Below the pieces are notes generated by a model. That model made no database searches and had not been told where the DNA came from. It saw only the letters and a program-made list of their open reading frames with translations. Positions 1-8,188 of a stretch of 64,000 nt of DNA are shown here, one piece after another (position 1 is the stretch's first letter; every line of letters starts with the position of its first letter). A program made the position numbers and the translations under genes. This DNA comes from Candidatus Rokuibacteriota bacterium (GTDB lineage Bacteria > Methylomirabilota > Methylomirabilia > Rokubacteriales > CSP1-6), in contig QHSP01000016.1 of NCBI GenBank assembly GCA_003220495.1, forward strand, positions 1 to 64,000, in the 5' to 3' direction.

Positions 1-60
1 ATCCTGCCGATCAACGGCCGCACCGGCCGGACGACCGAGGCGCACTTCGCGATCATCTAG
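1..60 (+). CDS. 3' end of an unidentified gene (partial)
   Basis: Frame 1 is open from the window edge to a TAG at 58-60 and encodes the last 19 residues of a protein ending THFAII-like (TTEAHFAII). The piece is too short to assign to a family. It converges on the threonine dehydratase gene, which ends 13 bases further on the other strand. Confidence 0.4.
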   Translation: MLPINGRTGRTTEAHFAII

Positions 61-72
61 GCGCCGTGCGCG

Positions 73-1029
73 TCAGGCCCGGCCGAAATCGACCGCGGTC
101 GAGTTGCCGCCGCTGACGACCACGCCGACCCGCTCGCCGGCGGCCGGCGTGTAGGCTCCGCTCAGAAGCGCCGCGAGCGCGGCGGCGCCGCCGGGCTCGG
201 CCACGATTCTCACCGTGCTCCACAGTGCAGCCTGCGCCCGGCGGATGGCGTCGTCGCTCACGAGCAGCACCCTGGCCACGTGGGCCCGCGCGATCGGGAA
301 CATCAGCTCTCCGACCTTGCGGGGCGCCAGTGAGTCGGCCGCAATGCCGCCCGCCGGTGCGTCGACGGGCCGGCCGGCCTTGAGCGCCTCCGTCAGAGTC
401 GGCGCCGATTCGGGCTCGACGCCGACGACCTTGACCACGCCGGCGAACCACGCCGCCACGCCGCCGAGCAGGCCGCCGCCACCGACCGACACCAGCACGG
501 TGTCGACGGTCGCCTGCTCCGCGAACTCCATGCCGAGCGTCCCCTGCCCGAGCAACGTCTCGAGTTGATCGTAGGCGTGCACCGGAAGCGCGGCCGTCCG
601 CTCGACCCACGCTTCGCTGGCGGCGAGCGCGTCCGCGTAGCGGTCGCCGACGATGGCGAGATCCGCCCCGTACGCGCGGATGCGCGCGACCTTCGCCGGC
701 GACGACACGGTCGGCACGAAGATCTTCGCCGGCACGCCGAGCCGCATCGCCGCGTACGCCACCGCGGCCCCGTGGTTGCCGCCCGACGCCGCGACCACCC
801 CCGTCGGCGGGATCTTGCGCAGCAGCAAGTTCGTGAACGCGCCGCGCGCCTTGAACGACCCGGAATGCTGCAACAGCTCGAGCTTCAGCGCGATCGCAAA
901 ATCGCCAAGCCCAAAATCCTTCCCGCTCACCTGAACCACGGGTGTAACCCGCACGTACGGCCGAATGACTTCCCGAACCGTCTCGATCTCCGCCCTGCCG
1001 ATCTCGCTAAGCCCCGAGCCACCAGCCAA
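73..1029 (-). CDS. Threonine dehydratase-like PLP enzyme (fold type II)
   Basis: A 318-residue PLP-dependent lyase of the threonine/serine dehydratase family. It deaminates L-threonine or L-serine to a 2-oxo acid in the cytosol. The PLP lysine lies in SGSFKARGA, the substrate loop is ASGGNHG, and the phosphate-binding loop is SVGGGGLLGG. The length matches the short catabolic form without a C-terminal ACT domain. I chose the TTG start at 1029 because a perfect GGAGG lies 6 bases upstream and the family N-terminus (LSEIGRAEIETVREVI) follows directly. The frame stays open far upstream (to about 2190), but that part is a shadow of the MetE-like gene. An ATG at 1128 is the alternative start. Serine racemase-like activity is also possible. 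Confidence 0.88.
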   Translation of the reverse strand: MAGGSGLSEIGRAEIETVREVIRPYVRVTPVVQVSGKDFGLGDFAIALKLELLQHSGSFKARGAFTNLLLRKIPPTGVVAASGGNHGAAVAYAAMRLGVPAKIFVPTVSSPAKVARIRAYGADLAIVGDRYADALAASEAWVERTAALPVHAYDQLETLLGQGTLGMEFAEQATVDTVLVSVGGGGLLGGVAAWFAGVVKVVGVEPESAPTLTEALKAGRPVDAPAGGIAADSLAPRKVGELMFPIARAHVARVLLVSDDAIRRAQAALWSTVRIVAEPGGAAALAALLSGAYTPAAGERVGVVVSGGNSTAVDFGRA

Positions 1030-1131
1030 CGCAAACCTCCGTGACAAGAAATTGCGGAACCGCGAGGGCGCGGCCGGGCCTTCCCGCCCAGCCGTGCCCC
1101 GCGCGCCGACGAGCAAGTATGTTGACATGGA

Positions 1132-1150
1132 CTTGGCCAGTTGGGCCAAG
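1132..1150. promoter_or_regulatory. Inverted repeat in divergent promoter region (candidate operator)
   Basis: A perfect inverted repeat, CTTGGCC-N5-GGCCAAG, lies in the roughly 200-base gap between the divergent threonine dehydratase and MetE-like genes. A TTGACA at 1122-1127 is immediately adjacent. The spacing would suit a dimeric repressor, but no regulator gene sits next to it. Confidence 0.35.
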
Positions 1151-1209
1151 CTCCGCGTCAGCCAGACGAGAAGCGCATCGCCCGCGTGAAGCGCGCGTTC
1201 CGTTCCGCG

Positions 1210-1218
1210 TGGTAGCAT
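1210..1218 (+). promoter_or_regulatory. Extended -10 box (TGGTAGCAT) for the MetE-like gene
   Basis: TG-N-TAGCAT ends 9 bases before the ATG at 1228, so the predicted transcript would start at or next to the start codon. No convincing -35 box is seen. This is one of several similarly placed boxes in the window. Confidence 0.4.
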
Positions 1219-1227
1219 CGCGTCGCC

Positions 1228-2376
1228 ATGACGGCGCCGCGCAGCACCGACGGATTCCTCACCACGCACACCGGGAGCCTTCCGCGCCCGCCGGACCTGA
1301 TCCGGATGATGTACGCGAAGGAGGAAGGCGTGCCGGTCGACGCGGCGGCCCTCGGCGCCCGCATCCGCGCGGCGGTCGCCGAGGCCGTGCAGAAGCAGGT
1401 GAAGGCGGGCGTGGCGATCGTGAACGACGGCGAGATGAGCAAGCCGAGCTACGCGACCTACGTCAAGGATCGGCTGAGCGGCTTCGGCGGCGCGAGCCAT
1501 CCGCTCACGTATCGCGACCTCGTGGACTTTCCCGAGATGGCCAAGCGCGTCTTCGGGGATCCCGGGCGGTCGCGTCGCCGGACGCCGGCCTGCGACGGGC
1601 CGATCGGCGTCCGTGACCCGCGCGCCGCGGCGATCGACGCCGAGAACCTGCGCGCCGCGTGCGACGCCGCGAAGGCCGAGCACGGGTTCATCTCGGCCGC
1701 GTCGCCGGGCGTGATCTCGCTGTTCTTCCACAACGACCACTACCCGAGCCACGAGGCGTACCTGTTCGCGATCGCCGAGGCGATGCGGCCCGAGTACGAG
1801 GCGGTGGCGCGGGCGGGCTTCATCCTCCAGCTCGACTGCCCGGATCTCGGGATGGGGCGGCACATCCAGTTCGCCGACCTGAGTCTCGACGAGTTCCGCA
1901 CGATGGCCCGGCTCCACATCGAGGCGATGAACCGGGCACTCGCGAACGTTCCGCCCGATCGCTCGCGCCTGCACGTGTGCTGGGGCAACTACGAGGGTCC
2001 GCATCACCACGACGTCGCGCTGGCCGACATCATCGACGTCGTCTTCGACGCCCGGCCCGCGGGTCTCTCGTTCGAGGCCGCCAATCCGCGGCACGCCCAC
2101 GAATGGCGCGTGTTCGAGCGCGTGAAGCTGCCGGCCGGCAAGGTGCTCATCCCGGGCGTCCTCGATTCGACGACCAACTTCATCGAGCACCCGGACCTGG
2201 TGGCCGAGCGGATCGGACGCTACGCGCGCCTGGTCGGGCGCGAGAACGTCATCGCGGGAACCGATTGCGGATTCGGGACCTGGGTGGGGCAGGCGGCCGT
2301 CGATCCGGACATCGCGTGGGCGAAGCTCGCCAGCATGGCCGAGGGGGCCCGGCGAGCCACCCGGGAGTTCTGGTAG
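1228..2376 (+). CDS. MetE-like cobalamin-independent methionine synthase C-terminal domain protein
   Basis: A 382-residue TIM-barrel protein resembling the catalytic C-terminal half of MetE (UROD/MetE superfamily). It opens with the family signature TTHTGSLPRP and has NDGEMSK early on, LQLDCPDLGMG in the middle, HVCWGNYEGPH, and GTDCGFGTW near the C-terminus. The His and Cys residues in these motifs match the zinc and homocysteine ligands of the family. Full MetE is about 750 residues, so this is the stand-alone single-domain form. Such proteins use various methyl donors or thiol substrates, and the true substrate here is unknown. No cobalamin or methionine genes lie alongside. Confidence 0.82.
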   Translation: MTAPRSTDGFLTTHTGSLPRPPDLIRMMYAKEEGVPVDAAALGARIRAAVAEAVQKQVKAGVAIVNDGEMSKPSYATYVKDRLSGFGGASHPLTYRDLVDFPEMAKRVFGDPGRSRRRTPACDGPIGVRDPRAAAIDAENLRAACDAAKAEHGFISAASPGVISLFFHNDHYPSHEAYLFAIAEAMRPEYEAVARAGFILQLDCPDLGMGRHIQFADLSLDEFRTMARLHIEAMNRALANVPPDRSRLHVCWGNYEGPHHHDVALADIIDVVFDARPAGLSFEAANPRHAHEWRVFERVKLPAGKVLIPGVLDSTTNFIEHPDLVAERIGRYARLVGRENVIAGTDCGFGTWVGQAAVDPDIAWAKLASMAEGARRATREFW

Positions 2377-2544
2377 TCAGGCGCGCCCGGCCTCGGTGCG
2401 GGTGGCGGCGTTGCCGGCGGCGGAGCGGCCGACCCGCGCGAGCTTGAGCTTCTTCTCCTGATCGCTCTTCTGGAAGCTCGCCCGCTCCAGACCGCGAAGC
2501 TTCGTTCGCATCCCAACGGCCTGCAGGAAGTTGGCGACGGCGAC
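2377..2544 (-). pseudogene. Relic of a family-5 ABC substrate-binding-protein gene
   Basis: Read on the minus strand, this stretch gives about 55 codons starting VANFLQAVGMRTKLRGLERASF and ending GNAATRTEAGRA, then TGA. It closely matches an internal segment of the intact binding protein at 9270-10835 (VVNYLQTVGIRTQLRPLERAAF ... GNAATRLDAF) and more weakly that at 55093-56643. There is no matching N-terminal two thirds, and the last roughly 100 residues are also absent. It is therefore the debris of a former paralogue lying directly against the stop of the MetE-like gene. Confidence 0.72.
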
Positions 2545-2591
2545 GCGACCGCGAGCGGCACGAGCCAGCGCACAGCAAGCTCCGAGCCTCG

Positions 2592-2623
2592 TGCTACCAT
2601 CGCGAAGTCGTCGAGCCGACGAC
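2592..2623 (+). promoter_or_regulatory. Extended -10 (TGCTACCAT) followed by a 7-bp leader hairpin
   Basis: TG-C-TACCAT at 2592-2600 would start transcription near 2608. A perfect hairpin, GTCGTCG-AGC-CGACGAC, occupies 2607-2623 at that point. The leader then runs to AAAAAAGGAGCTGAGC before the ATG at 2663. This probably drives the whole importer operon. No strong -35 box is visible. Confidence 0.4.
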
Positions 2624-2662
2624 CACAGTCACGATACTCCCGAACGAAAAAAGGAGCTGAGC

Positions 2663-4231
2663 ATGAGGCTCTGTCTCGGACTTATCGGGGCGCTTCTGTC
2701 ATTCGCCCTCATCGCGAGCCCGGCCGCCGCCCAGTCCAAGCCGGATCTCACGGTGGCGCTGTCGAGCTTCTCCACCGAAGTGCTCGACCCGGTCCTCGGC
2801 GGCCACGTCGTGAAGTATTACATGTCGCTCATCTTCGATTACCTCGTCGGCGTGACGCCCGACGGCCAGCTGTCGAAGGATTCCGGGCTCGCGACGCGCT
2901 GGGAGCCCTCGGCCGATCACAAGCGGTGGACGTTCTACCTGCGCAAGGGCGTCAAGTTCCACACCGGCGAGGAAGCGACGTCCGAGGACGTCAAGTGGAG
3001 CCTGCAGCGCGCGATCGGCAAGCGCTCGACCACGGGCTACGCTGGGCCGTTGCGCACGTTGATCGCCGACATCGAGACGCCGGCGCCAGACCGGGTCGTC
3101 ATCGTCACCAAAGAGCCGACTCTGATCATCCCGACCTACCTGTCGCGCTCGCTCTCGACCGAGGGGATGATCCTCCCGAAGAAATACATCGAGGCGACCG
3201 GCGACGACGCGTTCGCGCAGAAGCCCGTGGGCAGCGGGCCCTACAAGTTCGTCGAGCAGGTGACCGGCTCGCACATCAAGCTGGCCGCCGTCGACAGCCA
3301 CTGGCGCATCGGCGTCCCGCGCTTCAAGACCATCACCTTCAAGCTCGTGCCCGAGGAGACCACCCGGATCGCGCTCTTGCGCCGCGGCGAGGTCGACATC
3401 ACCGACGTGGGCCGCGAGCGGGTGAAGGAGCTCGAGCGCGAGTCGTTCCCCATTCACTTCCGCCGGGAAGAGGCCATCCTGACGACCTGGTGGGTGCTGC
3501 CGCGCGACGGTCAGCCGACCAGGGACAAGCGGGTGCGCGAGGCGCTCAACCTCGCCGTCGACCGCAGCGAGATCGCGCAGTCGATCTTCGCCGGCTACGC
3601 CGATCCGGCCCACGTCCCCCTGGGCCTCTCGTGGGCGTACCGCGACATCGGCTTCAAGGTGACGCCCGACATGCAGTACCCGTACGATCCGGCGCGCGCC
3701 AAGAAGCTCCTCGCCGAGGCGGGGTTCGCGAGCGGCTTCCCGCTCACGATGCACGCCTATCAGCTCCCCGGGCTGCCGGAGGGCAAGGCGTTCGCCGAGG
3801 CGATGGCCGGCTACTGGCAGAAGATCGGCGTCCAGCCGAAGCTGGTGCCCGTCGACTACCCGGCATTCCGCAAGAACTGGTTCGATCGCGCCACGCCGGG
3901 CGCGTTCGGCTACTACAACGTCGCCAACCGCGACTGGATCGGCACCTACGCGTTCCTCGAGAAGCAGGCGTACACGAAGTCGAGGGCGAGCGACACCGTG
4001 AACGATCCCGAGATCGACGCCATGATCGAGCAGGTCATGCGGCAGACCGACAAGGACAAGATCGGCGCCCTGCTGCGCAACGTCTACACGCGCCTCAGGA
4101 GCGAGCACTACGGCGTGCCGGTGGTCTACCTGCATTCACCGTATGCGGCGTCGAAGACGCTCGGCAAGTGGAATCCGGGCACGGTGATGTACGACTTCTT
4201 CCTTGACGAGCTCGCCTCGTCGAAGCGCTGA
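2663..4231 (+). CDS. ABC transporter substrate-binding protein, family 5 (peptide/nickel type)
   Basis: A 522-residue periplasmic binding protein that captures a peptide, opine or similar small solute for the importer encoded downstream. Residues 1-23 form a Sec signal peptide ending ASPAAAQ. Family-5 landmarks follow: DGQLSKDSGLATRWEPS, the FHTGEEATSEDVKWSLQRA region, and PVGSGPYKF. The ATG at 2663 is preceded by AAGGAG 7 bases upstream and starts the hydrophobic leader directly, so upstream in-frame codons are not used. It is the first gene of a six-gene importer operon. It belongs to a different subgroup from the two binding proteins at 9270 and 55093, which are close relatives of each other. 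Confidence 0.9.
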   Translation: MRLCLGLIGALLSFALIASPAAAQSKPDLTVALSSFSTEVLDPVLGGHVVKYYMSLIFDYLVGVTPDGQLSKDSGLATRWEPSADHKRWTFYLRKGVKFHTGEEATSEDVKWSLQRAIGKRSTTGYAGPLRTLIADIETPAPDRVVIVTKEPTLIIPTYLSRSLSTEGMILPKKYIEATGDDAFAQKPVGSGPYKFVEQVTGSHIKLAAVDSHWRIGVPRFKTITFKLVPEETTRIALLRRGEVDITDVGRERVKELERESFPIHFRREEAILTTWWVLPRDGQPTRDKRVREALNLAVDRSEIAQSIFAGYADPAHVPLGLSWAYRDIGFKVTPDMQYPYDPARAKKLLAEAGFASGFPLTMHAYQLPGLPEGKAFAEAMAGYWQKIGVQPKLVPVDYPAFRKNWFDRATPGAFGYYNVANRDWIGTYAFLEKQAYTKSRASDTVNDPEIDAMIEQVMRQTDKDKIGALLRNVYTRLRSEHYGVPVVYLHSPYAASKTLGKWNPGTVMYDFFLDELASSKR

Positions 4232-4237
4232 GCGGGC

Positions 4238-5158
4238 GTGGCGCGGTTCGTTCTCACGCGCCTCCTCCAGTCGCTGGCGGCCCTGGCCATTCTCTCGGTC
4301 GTCGTGTTCGTGCTGGCCCGGGCCACCGGCGATCCGCTCCACCTGATCCTTCCGATGTCCGCGAGCGAGGAGGACTTCGCCAACGCGCGGAAGTATCTCG
4401 GCCTCGACCGGCCGTACGTCGAGCAGTACCTGTCGTTCGTCGGGCGCGCGCTCACCGGCGATTTCGGGATGTCGCTGCGCGCGCGGCGCCCGGTCGGCGA
4501 GCTGATCGCGCAGCGGCTGCCCAACTCGCTTCGGCTCGCCGCGTTCGCGATGACCGTCAGTCTCCTCCTGGCTTTTCCGCTCGGCGTGCTGGCGGCGGTG
4601 TGGAAGGGGACCGGCATCGATCGCGCCGCGCAGGTGATCGCCGTGCTCGGCCAGTCGCTGCCGACCTTCTGGGTGGCCATCGTGCTGATCGAGCTCGTGG
4701 CCGGGCGGCTCCAGTGGCTGCCCGCCGGCGGCATCGGCGGGCTCGCGAGCTACGTGTTGCCCGGCTTCACCCTCGGCTGGTTCGTGGTGGCCGGGATGAT
4801 GCGCCTCCTGCGGTCGGGCATGCTCGAGGTGCTCGACTCCGAGTACGTGAAGCTCGCGCGCGTCAAGGGCGTGGTCGAGGCACGCGTGGTGTGGGTGCAT
4901 GCGCTGAAGAACGCGCTCATTCCGGTCGTCACCTTCGCTGGCATCTATTTCTCGATTCTGGTCACGACCGCGATCGTGGTCGAGACCGTGTTCGCCTGGC
5001 CGGGTCTCGGCCGGCTCGCCTACGAGGCCATCTCGTCGCGCGACTTCCCGGTGATCCAGGCGGTGGTGCTCACCACGGCCGCGATCGTCGCCGTCGTGAA
5101 CCTCTCGGTGGACTGCGTCTACGCGTTCATCGATCCGCGCATCCGCTATGTTCGATAA
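4238..5158 (+). CDS. ABC transporter permease, DppB/OppB type
   Basis: A 306-residue inner-membrane permease. The N-terminal membrane helix (VLTRLLQSLAALAILSVVVFVLAR) and GDFGMSLRARRPV are typical of DppB. The EAA loop that contacts the ATPase is seen as EYVKLARVKGVVEARVVWVHALKNALIPVV. The GTG start lies 6 bases after the stop of the binding-protein gene, which indicates co-transcription. It forms the channel together with the next gene product. Confidence 0.92.
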   Translation: MARFVLTRLLQSLAALAILSVVVFVLARATGDPLHLILPMSASEEDFANARKYLGLDRPYVEQYLSFVGRALTGDFGMSLRARRPVGELIAQRLPNSLRLAAFAMTVSLLLAFPLGVLAAVWKGTGIDRAAQVIAVLGQSLPTFWVAIVLIELVAGRLQWLPAGGIGGLASYVLPGFTLGWFVVAGMMRLLRSGMLEVLDSEYVKLARVKGVVEARVVWVHALKNALIPVVTFAGIYFSILVTTAIVVETVFAWPGLGRLAYEAISSRDFPVIQAVVLTTAAIVAVVNLSVDCVYAFIDPRIRYVR

Positions 5159-5178
5159 GTTTCACTCGGAGGATTTGC

Positions 5179-6081
5179 TTGCCCGCTGAGCCTGGTGGCG
5201 GAGTTGTTGCTGGTGCGATTGCAGCGGCGCCGGCGCGACGGCGGAGCAGCGCGCGCGGGCGGCGGCTGCCCAGGGTGCCGCTGGCGATCATCGGGGTCTT
5301 CGTCTTCGCGGCGCTGTTCGCCAACTTCCTGAGCCCCGCCGATCCCGAAGAACAGACGCTCCGGCAGCGCTTCACGCCGCCGGTGTGGGACGAGCGCGGC
5401 TCGTGGAAGCACGTCCTGGGCACCGATCGGCTCGGCCGCGATCTCCTGTCGCGGATCATCTGGGGCTCGAGAGTCTCGCTGACCGCCGGCGTCCTCACCG
5501 TGCTCCTGGCCAGCGCGGTCGGCGCCGGCGTGGGGCTGGTCGCCGGCTACTACGGCGGGCGCGTCGACACCGTGCTGATGCGGGTCACGGACGCCACGAT
5601 GTCGTTCCCGGTGATCCTTCTGGCACTGATCCTCGCGGTCACCGTCGGGCCGAGCTTCGTCAACGTCGTGATCGCGATCGCCGTCATCCTCTGGGCGCGC
5701 TACGCGCGCGTGATCCGCGGACAGGTGCTCACTTTGATGGGGCTCGACTTCATCACGCAGGCGCGAATCGCCGGCGCGTCGGCGGCGCGGATCATCCTCC
5801 GCCATCTCTTGCCGAACACACTGAACACGCTCGTGGTGCTGACCACGCTGCAGGTCGGCTACGTCATCATCGTGGAAGCGTCGCTGTCGTTCCTCGGCGC
5901 CGGCATCCCGCCGCCCACGCCGGCGTGGGGCTCGATGATCTCCGAGGGGCGCGACTTCGTCACGAGCGCCTGGTGGGTCTCGTTCTTCCCCGGGCTCGCC
6001 ATCCTCCTGGTCGTGCTCGCCTTCAACCTGCTCGGCGACTGGCTGCGCGACACGCTCGATCCGAAGCTTCGCCAGCTCTGA
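5179..6081 (+). CDS. ABC transporter permease, DppC/OppC type
   Basis: A 300-residue inner-membrane permease and partner of the preceding DppB-type protein. It shows the DppC hallmarks HVLGTDRLGRDLLSRIIWGSRVSL and the EAA loop QARIAGASAARIILRHLLPNT. The start is most likely the TTG at 5179, because a perfect GGAGG lies 6 bases upstream and no ATG or GTG offers a better site. This mirrors the TTG start proposed for the threonine dehydratase. The gap to the previous gene is 20 bases. Confidence 0.9.
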   Translation: MPAEPGGGVVAGAIAAAPARRRSSARGRRLPRVPLAIIGVFVFAALFANFLSPADPEEQTLRQRFTPPVWDERGSWKHVLGTDRLGRDLLSRIIWGSRVSLTAGVLTVLLASAVGAGVGLVAGYYGGRVDTVLMRVTDATMSFPVILLALILAVTVGPSFVNVVIAIAVILWARYARVIRGQVLTLMGLDFITQARIAGASAARIILRHLLPNTLNTLVVLTTLQVGYVIIVEASLSFLGAGIPPPTPAWGSMISEGRDFVTSAWWVSFFPGLAILLVVLAFNLLGDWLRDTLDPKLRQL

Positions 6082-6089
6082 GCGCGCGA

Positions 6090-7217
6090 ATGGAGTCAGG
6101 AGCGCGCGCGATCGTCGTCGTCGGCGGAGGCCTGATCGGGCTCAGCGCGGCGTTCCACGTGCGGCGCGCGGATCGTCGGACGCGCGTGACCGTGCTCGAG
6201 CGCGCGCAGGTCGGCGACGCCGCGTCGAGCGCCAGCGCGGCCGGGGTTCGGGTCATGGGCCGCGACCCGGCCGAGCGCGCGATGGCGCTCGAGAGTCTCG
6301 GTCGCTGGCCCGACCTCGACCGCGAGCTCGAGGCAAAGACCGGCTACCGCCGCAGCGGCGGTCTGCGGGTGGCGCTCGACGAGGCGGGCTGGGCCGAGGC
6401 GCGCGCGACGGTCGGGGCGCAGCGCGCCGACGGCGTCCCGGTGGAGCTGGTCGACGCGGCGGCCGCGCACCGCCTGGCGCCCGGCCTCTCGCCCGAGTGT
6501 CGCGGTGGCGTTCACTGTCCGATCGACGGACAGGCTGAGGCCGTCGCCACGGTCCGTGCGTGGGCGACGGCGGCTCGACGGCTCGGCGTACGCATCGAGG
6601 AAGGCCTGGGCGCCGAGGCGCTCGTCGTCGAGGGCGCGCGCGTGGTGGCCGTCGTCCGGAGCGACGGCGCGCGCCTGCCGTGCGATATCGCGCTCGTGGC
6701 CGGGGGCGCGTGGAGCGCGCCGCTGCTGGCGAAGGTCGGCGTCAAGCTTCCGCTTCGCGGTCGCGGGCTCCAGATGCTCCTGACCGATGCCGAGCCCGCG
6801 CGCCTGACGCCGGTCGTCGGCTGCTTCGGCCGCCCGCTCAGCCTCAAGCAGCTCGTCGACGGCGCCTATCTCATCGGCGGAGGCTGGCCCGCGCGCGTTC
6901 CGGACGAGGCGGTGAACCGCTGGGAGGTGCTGGACGACAGCGTCCGCGGAAGTCTCGAGGTCGCTCGCGCCGTCTATCCGCCGCTCGCCGCGCGCTCGGT
7001 CACGAGGAGCTGGGCGGGCATCGAAGCGTTCACGCCCGACGACCTCCCGGTGCTCGGTCCCGTGCTCGGCCTCGACGGTCTGCTGATCGCGGCCGGATTC
7101 TCGGGTCATGGGTTCGCGCTGGTCCCCACGGTCGGCGACGTGCTGGCGAGGCTGGCGCTCGGACTCGACCCGCACCTGCATCTCTGGCGCGGGCTCGGCG
7201 CCGCCCGGCTCCCATGA
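6090..7217 (+). CDS. FAD-dependent amine/amino-acid oxidase (DadA/sarcosine oxidase-like)
   Basis: A 375-residue DAO-family flavoprotein. The N-terminal Rossmann fold has the dinucleotide motif VVVGGGLIGLSAAFHV, and the C-terminus has the FAD-contacting segment GLDGLLIAAGFSGHGFALVPTVG. Such enzymes oxidise D-amino acids, glycine, sarcosine or other N-alkyl amino acids. It lies inside the importer operon, 8 bases after the dppC-like gene and overlapping the next ATPase gene by 4 bases (ATGA). It therefore probably acts on the imported compound. The exact substrate cannot be read from sequence. Confidence 0.88.
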   Translation: MESGARAIVVVGGGLIGLSAAFHVRRADRRTRVTVLERAQVGDAASSASAAGVRVMGRDPAERAMALESLGRWPDLDRELEAKTGYRRSGGLRVALDEAGWAEARATVGAQRADGVPVELVDAAAAHRLAPGLSPECRGGVHCPIDGQAEAVATVRAWATAARRLGVRIEEGLGAEALVVEGARVVAVVRSDGARLPCDIALVAGGAWSAPLLAKVGVKLPLRGRGLQMLLTDAEPARLTPVVGCFGRPLSLKQLVDGAYLIGGGWPARVPDEAVNRWEVLDDSVRGSLEVARAVYPPLAARSVTRSWAGIEAFTPDDLPVLGPVLGLDGLLIAAGFSGHGFALVPTVGDVLARLALGLDPHLHLWRGLGAARLP

Positions 7218-8188
7218 GCCCGCCGGTCATCGACGTCCGCGAGCTCAAGACGCACATCGTCACCCGCTGGGGCACGATCAAAGCGGTGGACGGCGTGTCC
7301 TTCACGGTCGCCGAGGGCGAGACGCTCGGTCTCGTCGGTGAGTCGGGCTCGGGCAAGAGCATGACGTGCCTCTCGATCCTGCGCCTCGTGCCGCGCCCGG
7401 CCGCGCGCATCGTCGGGGGCCAGGTGCTGCTCGACGGCGACGACCTCCTGACGCAGAGCGAGCGTCAGATGCAGCGGATCCGCGGCAAGCGCGTCGCGAT
7501 GATCCTGCAGGACCCGATGAGCAGCCTGAACCCGGTCTTCTCCATCGGAATGCAGGTCCGCGAGCCGCTCGTCAGCTATCACGGTCTCTCGGGCAAAGCG
7601 CTCGCGCGCCGCGCGGTCGAGCTGCTGGCCGCCGTCGGGATCTCGTCGCCCGCGGCCCGGCTCCGCGCCTATCCGCACCAGCTTTCGGGGGGGATGCGCC
7701 AGCGCGTCGTCGGCGCCATGGCCATCTCGGCGCCGCCGCGTCTGTTGATCGCGGACGAGCCGACGACCAGCCTCGACCTCACGATCCAGGCCCAGTATCT
7801 CCGGCTGCTCAAAGACCTCCAGGAGCGCCACCGGCTCGCGATGATCTTCGTCACGCACAACCTGGGCATCGTCGCGAAGATGTGCGATCGCGTCGCGGTG
7901 ATGTACGCGGGGCGCATCGTCGAAGCCGGACCGGTCGAGATGATCTTCGGCGCGCCACGGCACCCCTACACGCGGGCTCTCCTCGAGTCGGTGCCGCGCC
8001 TCGGCGCCCAGACCGAATGGCTCACCGCGATCGAAGGGCAGCCCCCCGATCTGGCCGCGCTGCCGCCGGGCTGCGCATTCGCCCCGCGCTGCGCTCACGC
8101 GATGGAGCGCTGCCGTGCCGAGGAGCCGTCCGAGTTCTCGCTCGGGGCCGGACACACGAGCCGGTGCTGGCTCGACCGGCCGGCATGA
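7214..8188 (+). CDS. ABC transporter ATP-binding protein, DppD/OppD type
   Basis: A 324-residue cytosolic ATPase of the oligopeptide-type importer. It has Walker A GESGSGKS, the signature LSGGMRQRV, Walker [13 protein letters not shown] and the switch histidine in FVTHNLGI. The C-terminal extension with [10 protein letters not shown] is the Opp/Dpp-specific domain that can carry an Fe-S cluster. Its ATG overlaps the stop of the oxidase gene, and its stop overlaps the start of the DppF-type gene, so expression is translationally coupled. Confidence 0.93.
   Translation: MSPPVIDVRELKTHIVTRWGTIKAVDGVSFTVAEGETLGLVGESGSGKSMTCLSILRLVPRPAARIVGGQVLLDGDDLLTQSERQMQRIRGKRVAMILQDPMSSLNPVFSIGMQVREPLVSYHGLSGKALARRAVELLAAVGISSPAARLRAYPHQLSGGMRQRVVGAMAISAPPRLLIADEPTTSLDLTIQAQYLRLLKDLQERHRLAMIFVTHNLGIVAKMCDRVAVMYAGRIVEAGPVEMIFGAPRHPYTRALLESVPRLGAQTEWLTAIEGQPPDLAALPPGCAFAPRCAHAMERCRAEEPSEFSLGAGHTSRCWLDRPA

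Noticed and set aside
1030-2190. N-terminal 386-codon extension of the threonine dehydratase frame
   Set aside because: It is the antisense shadow of the MetE-like gene, rich in Arg/Gly/Asp, with no family similarity; the enzyme starts at TTG 1029.
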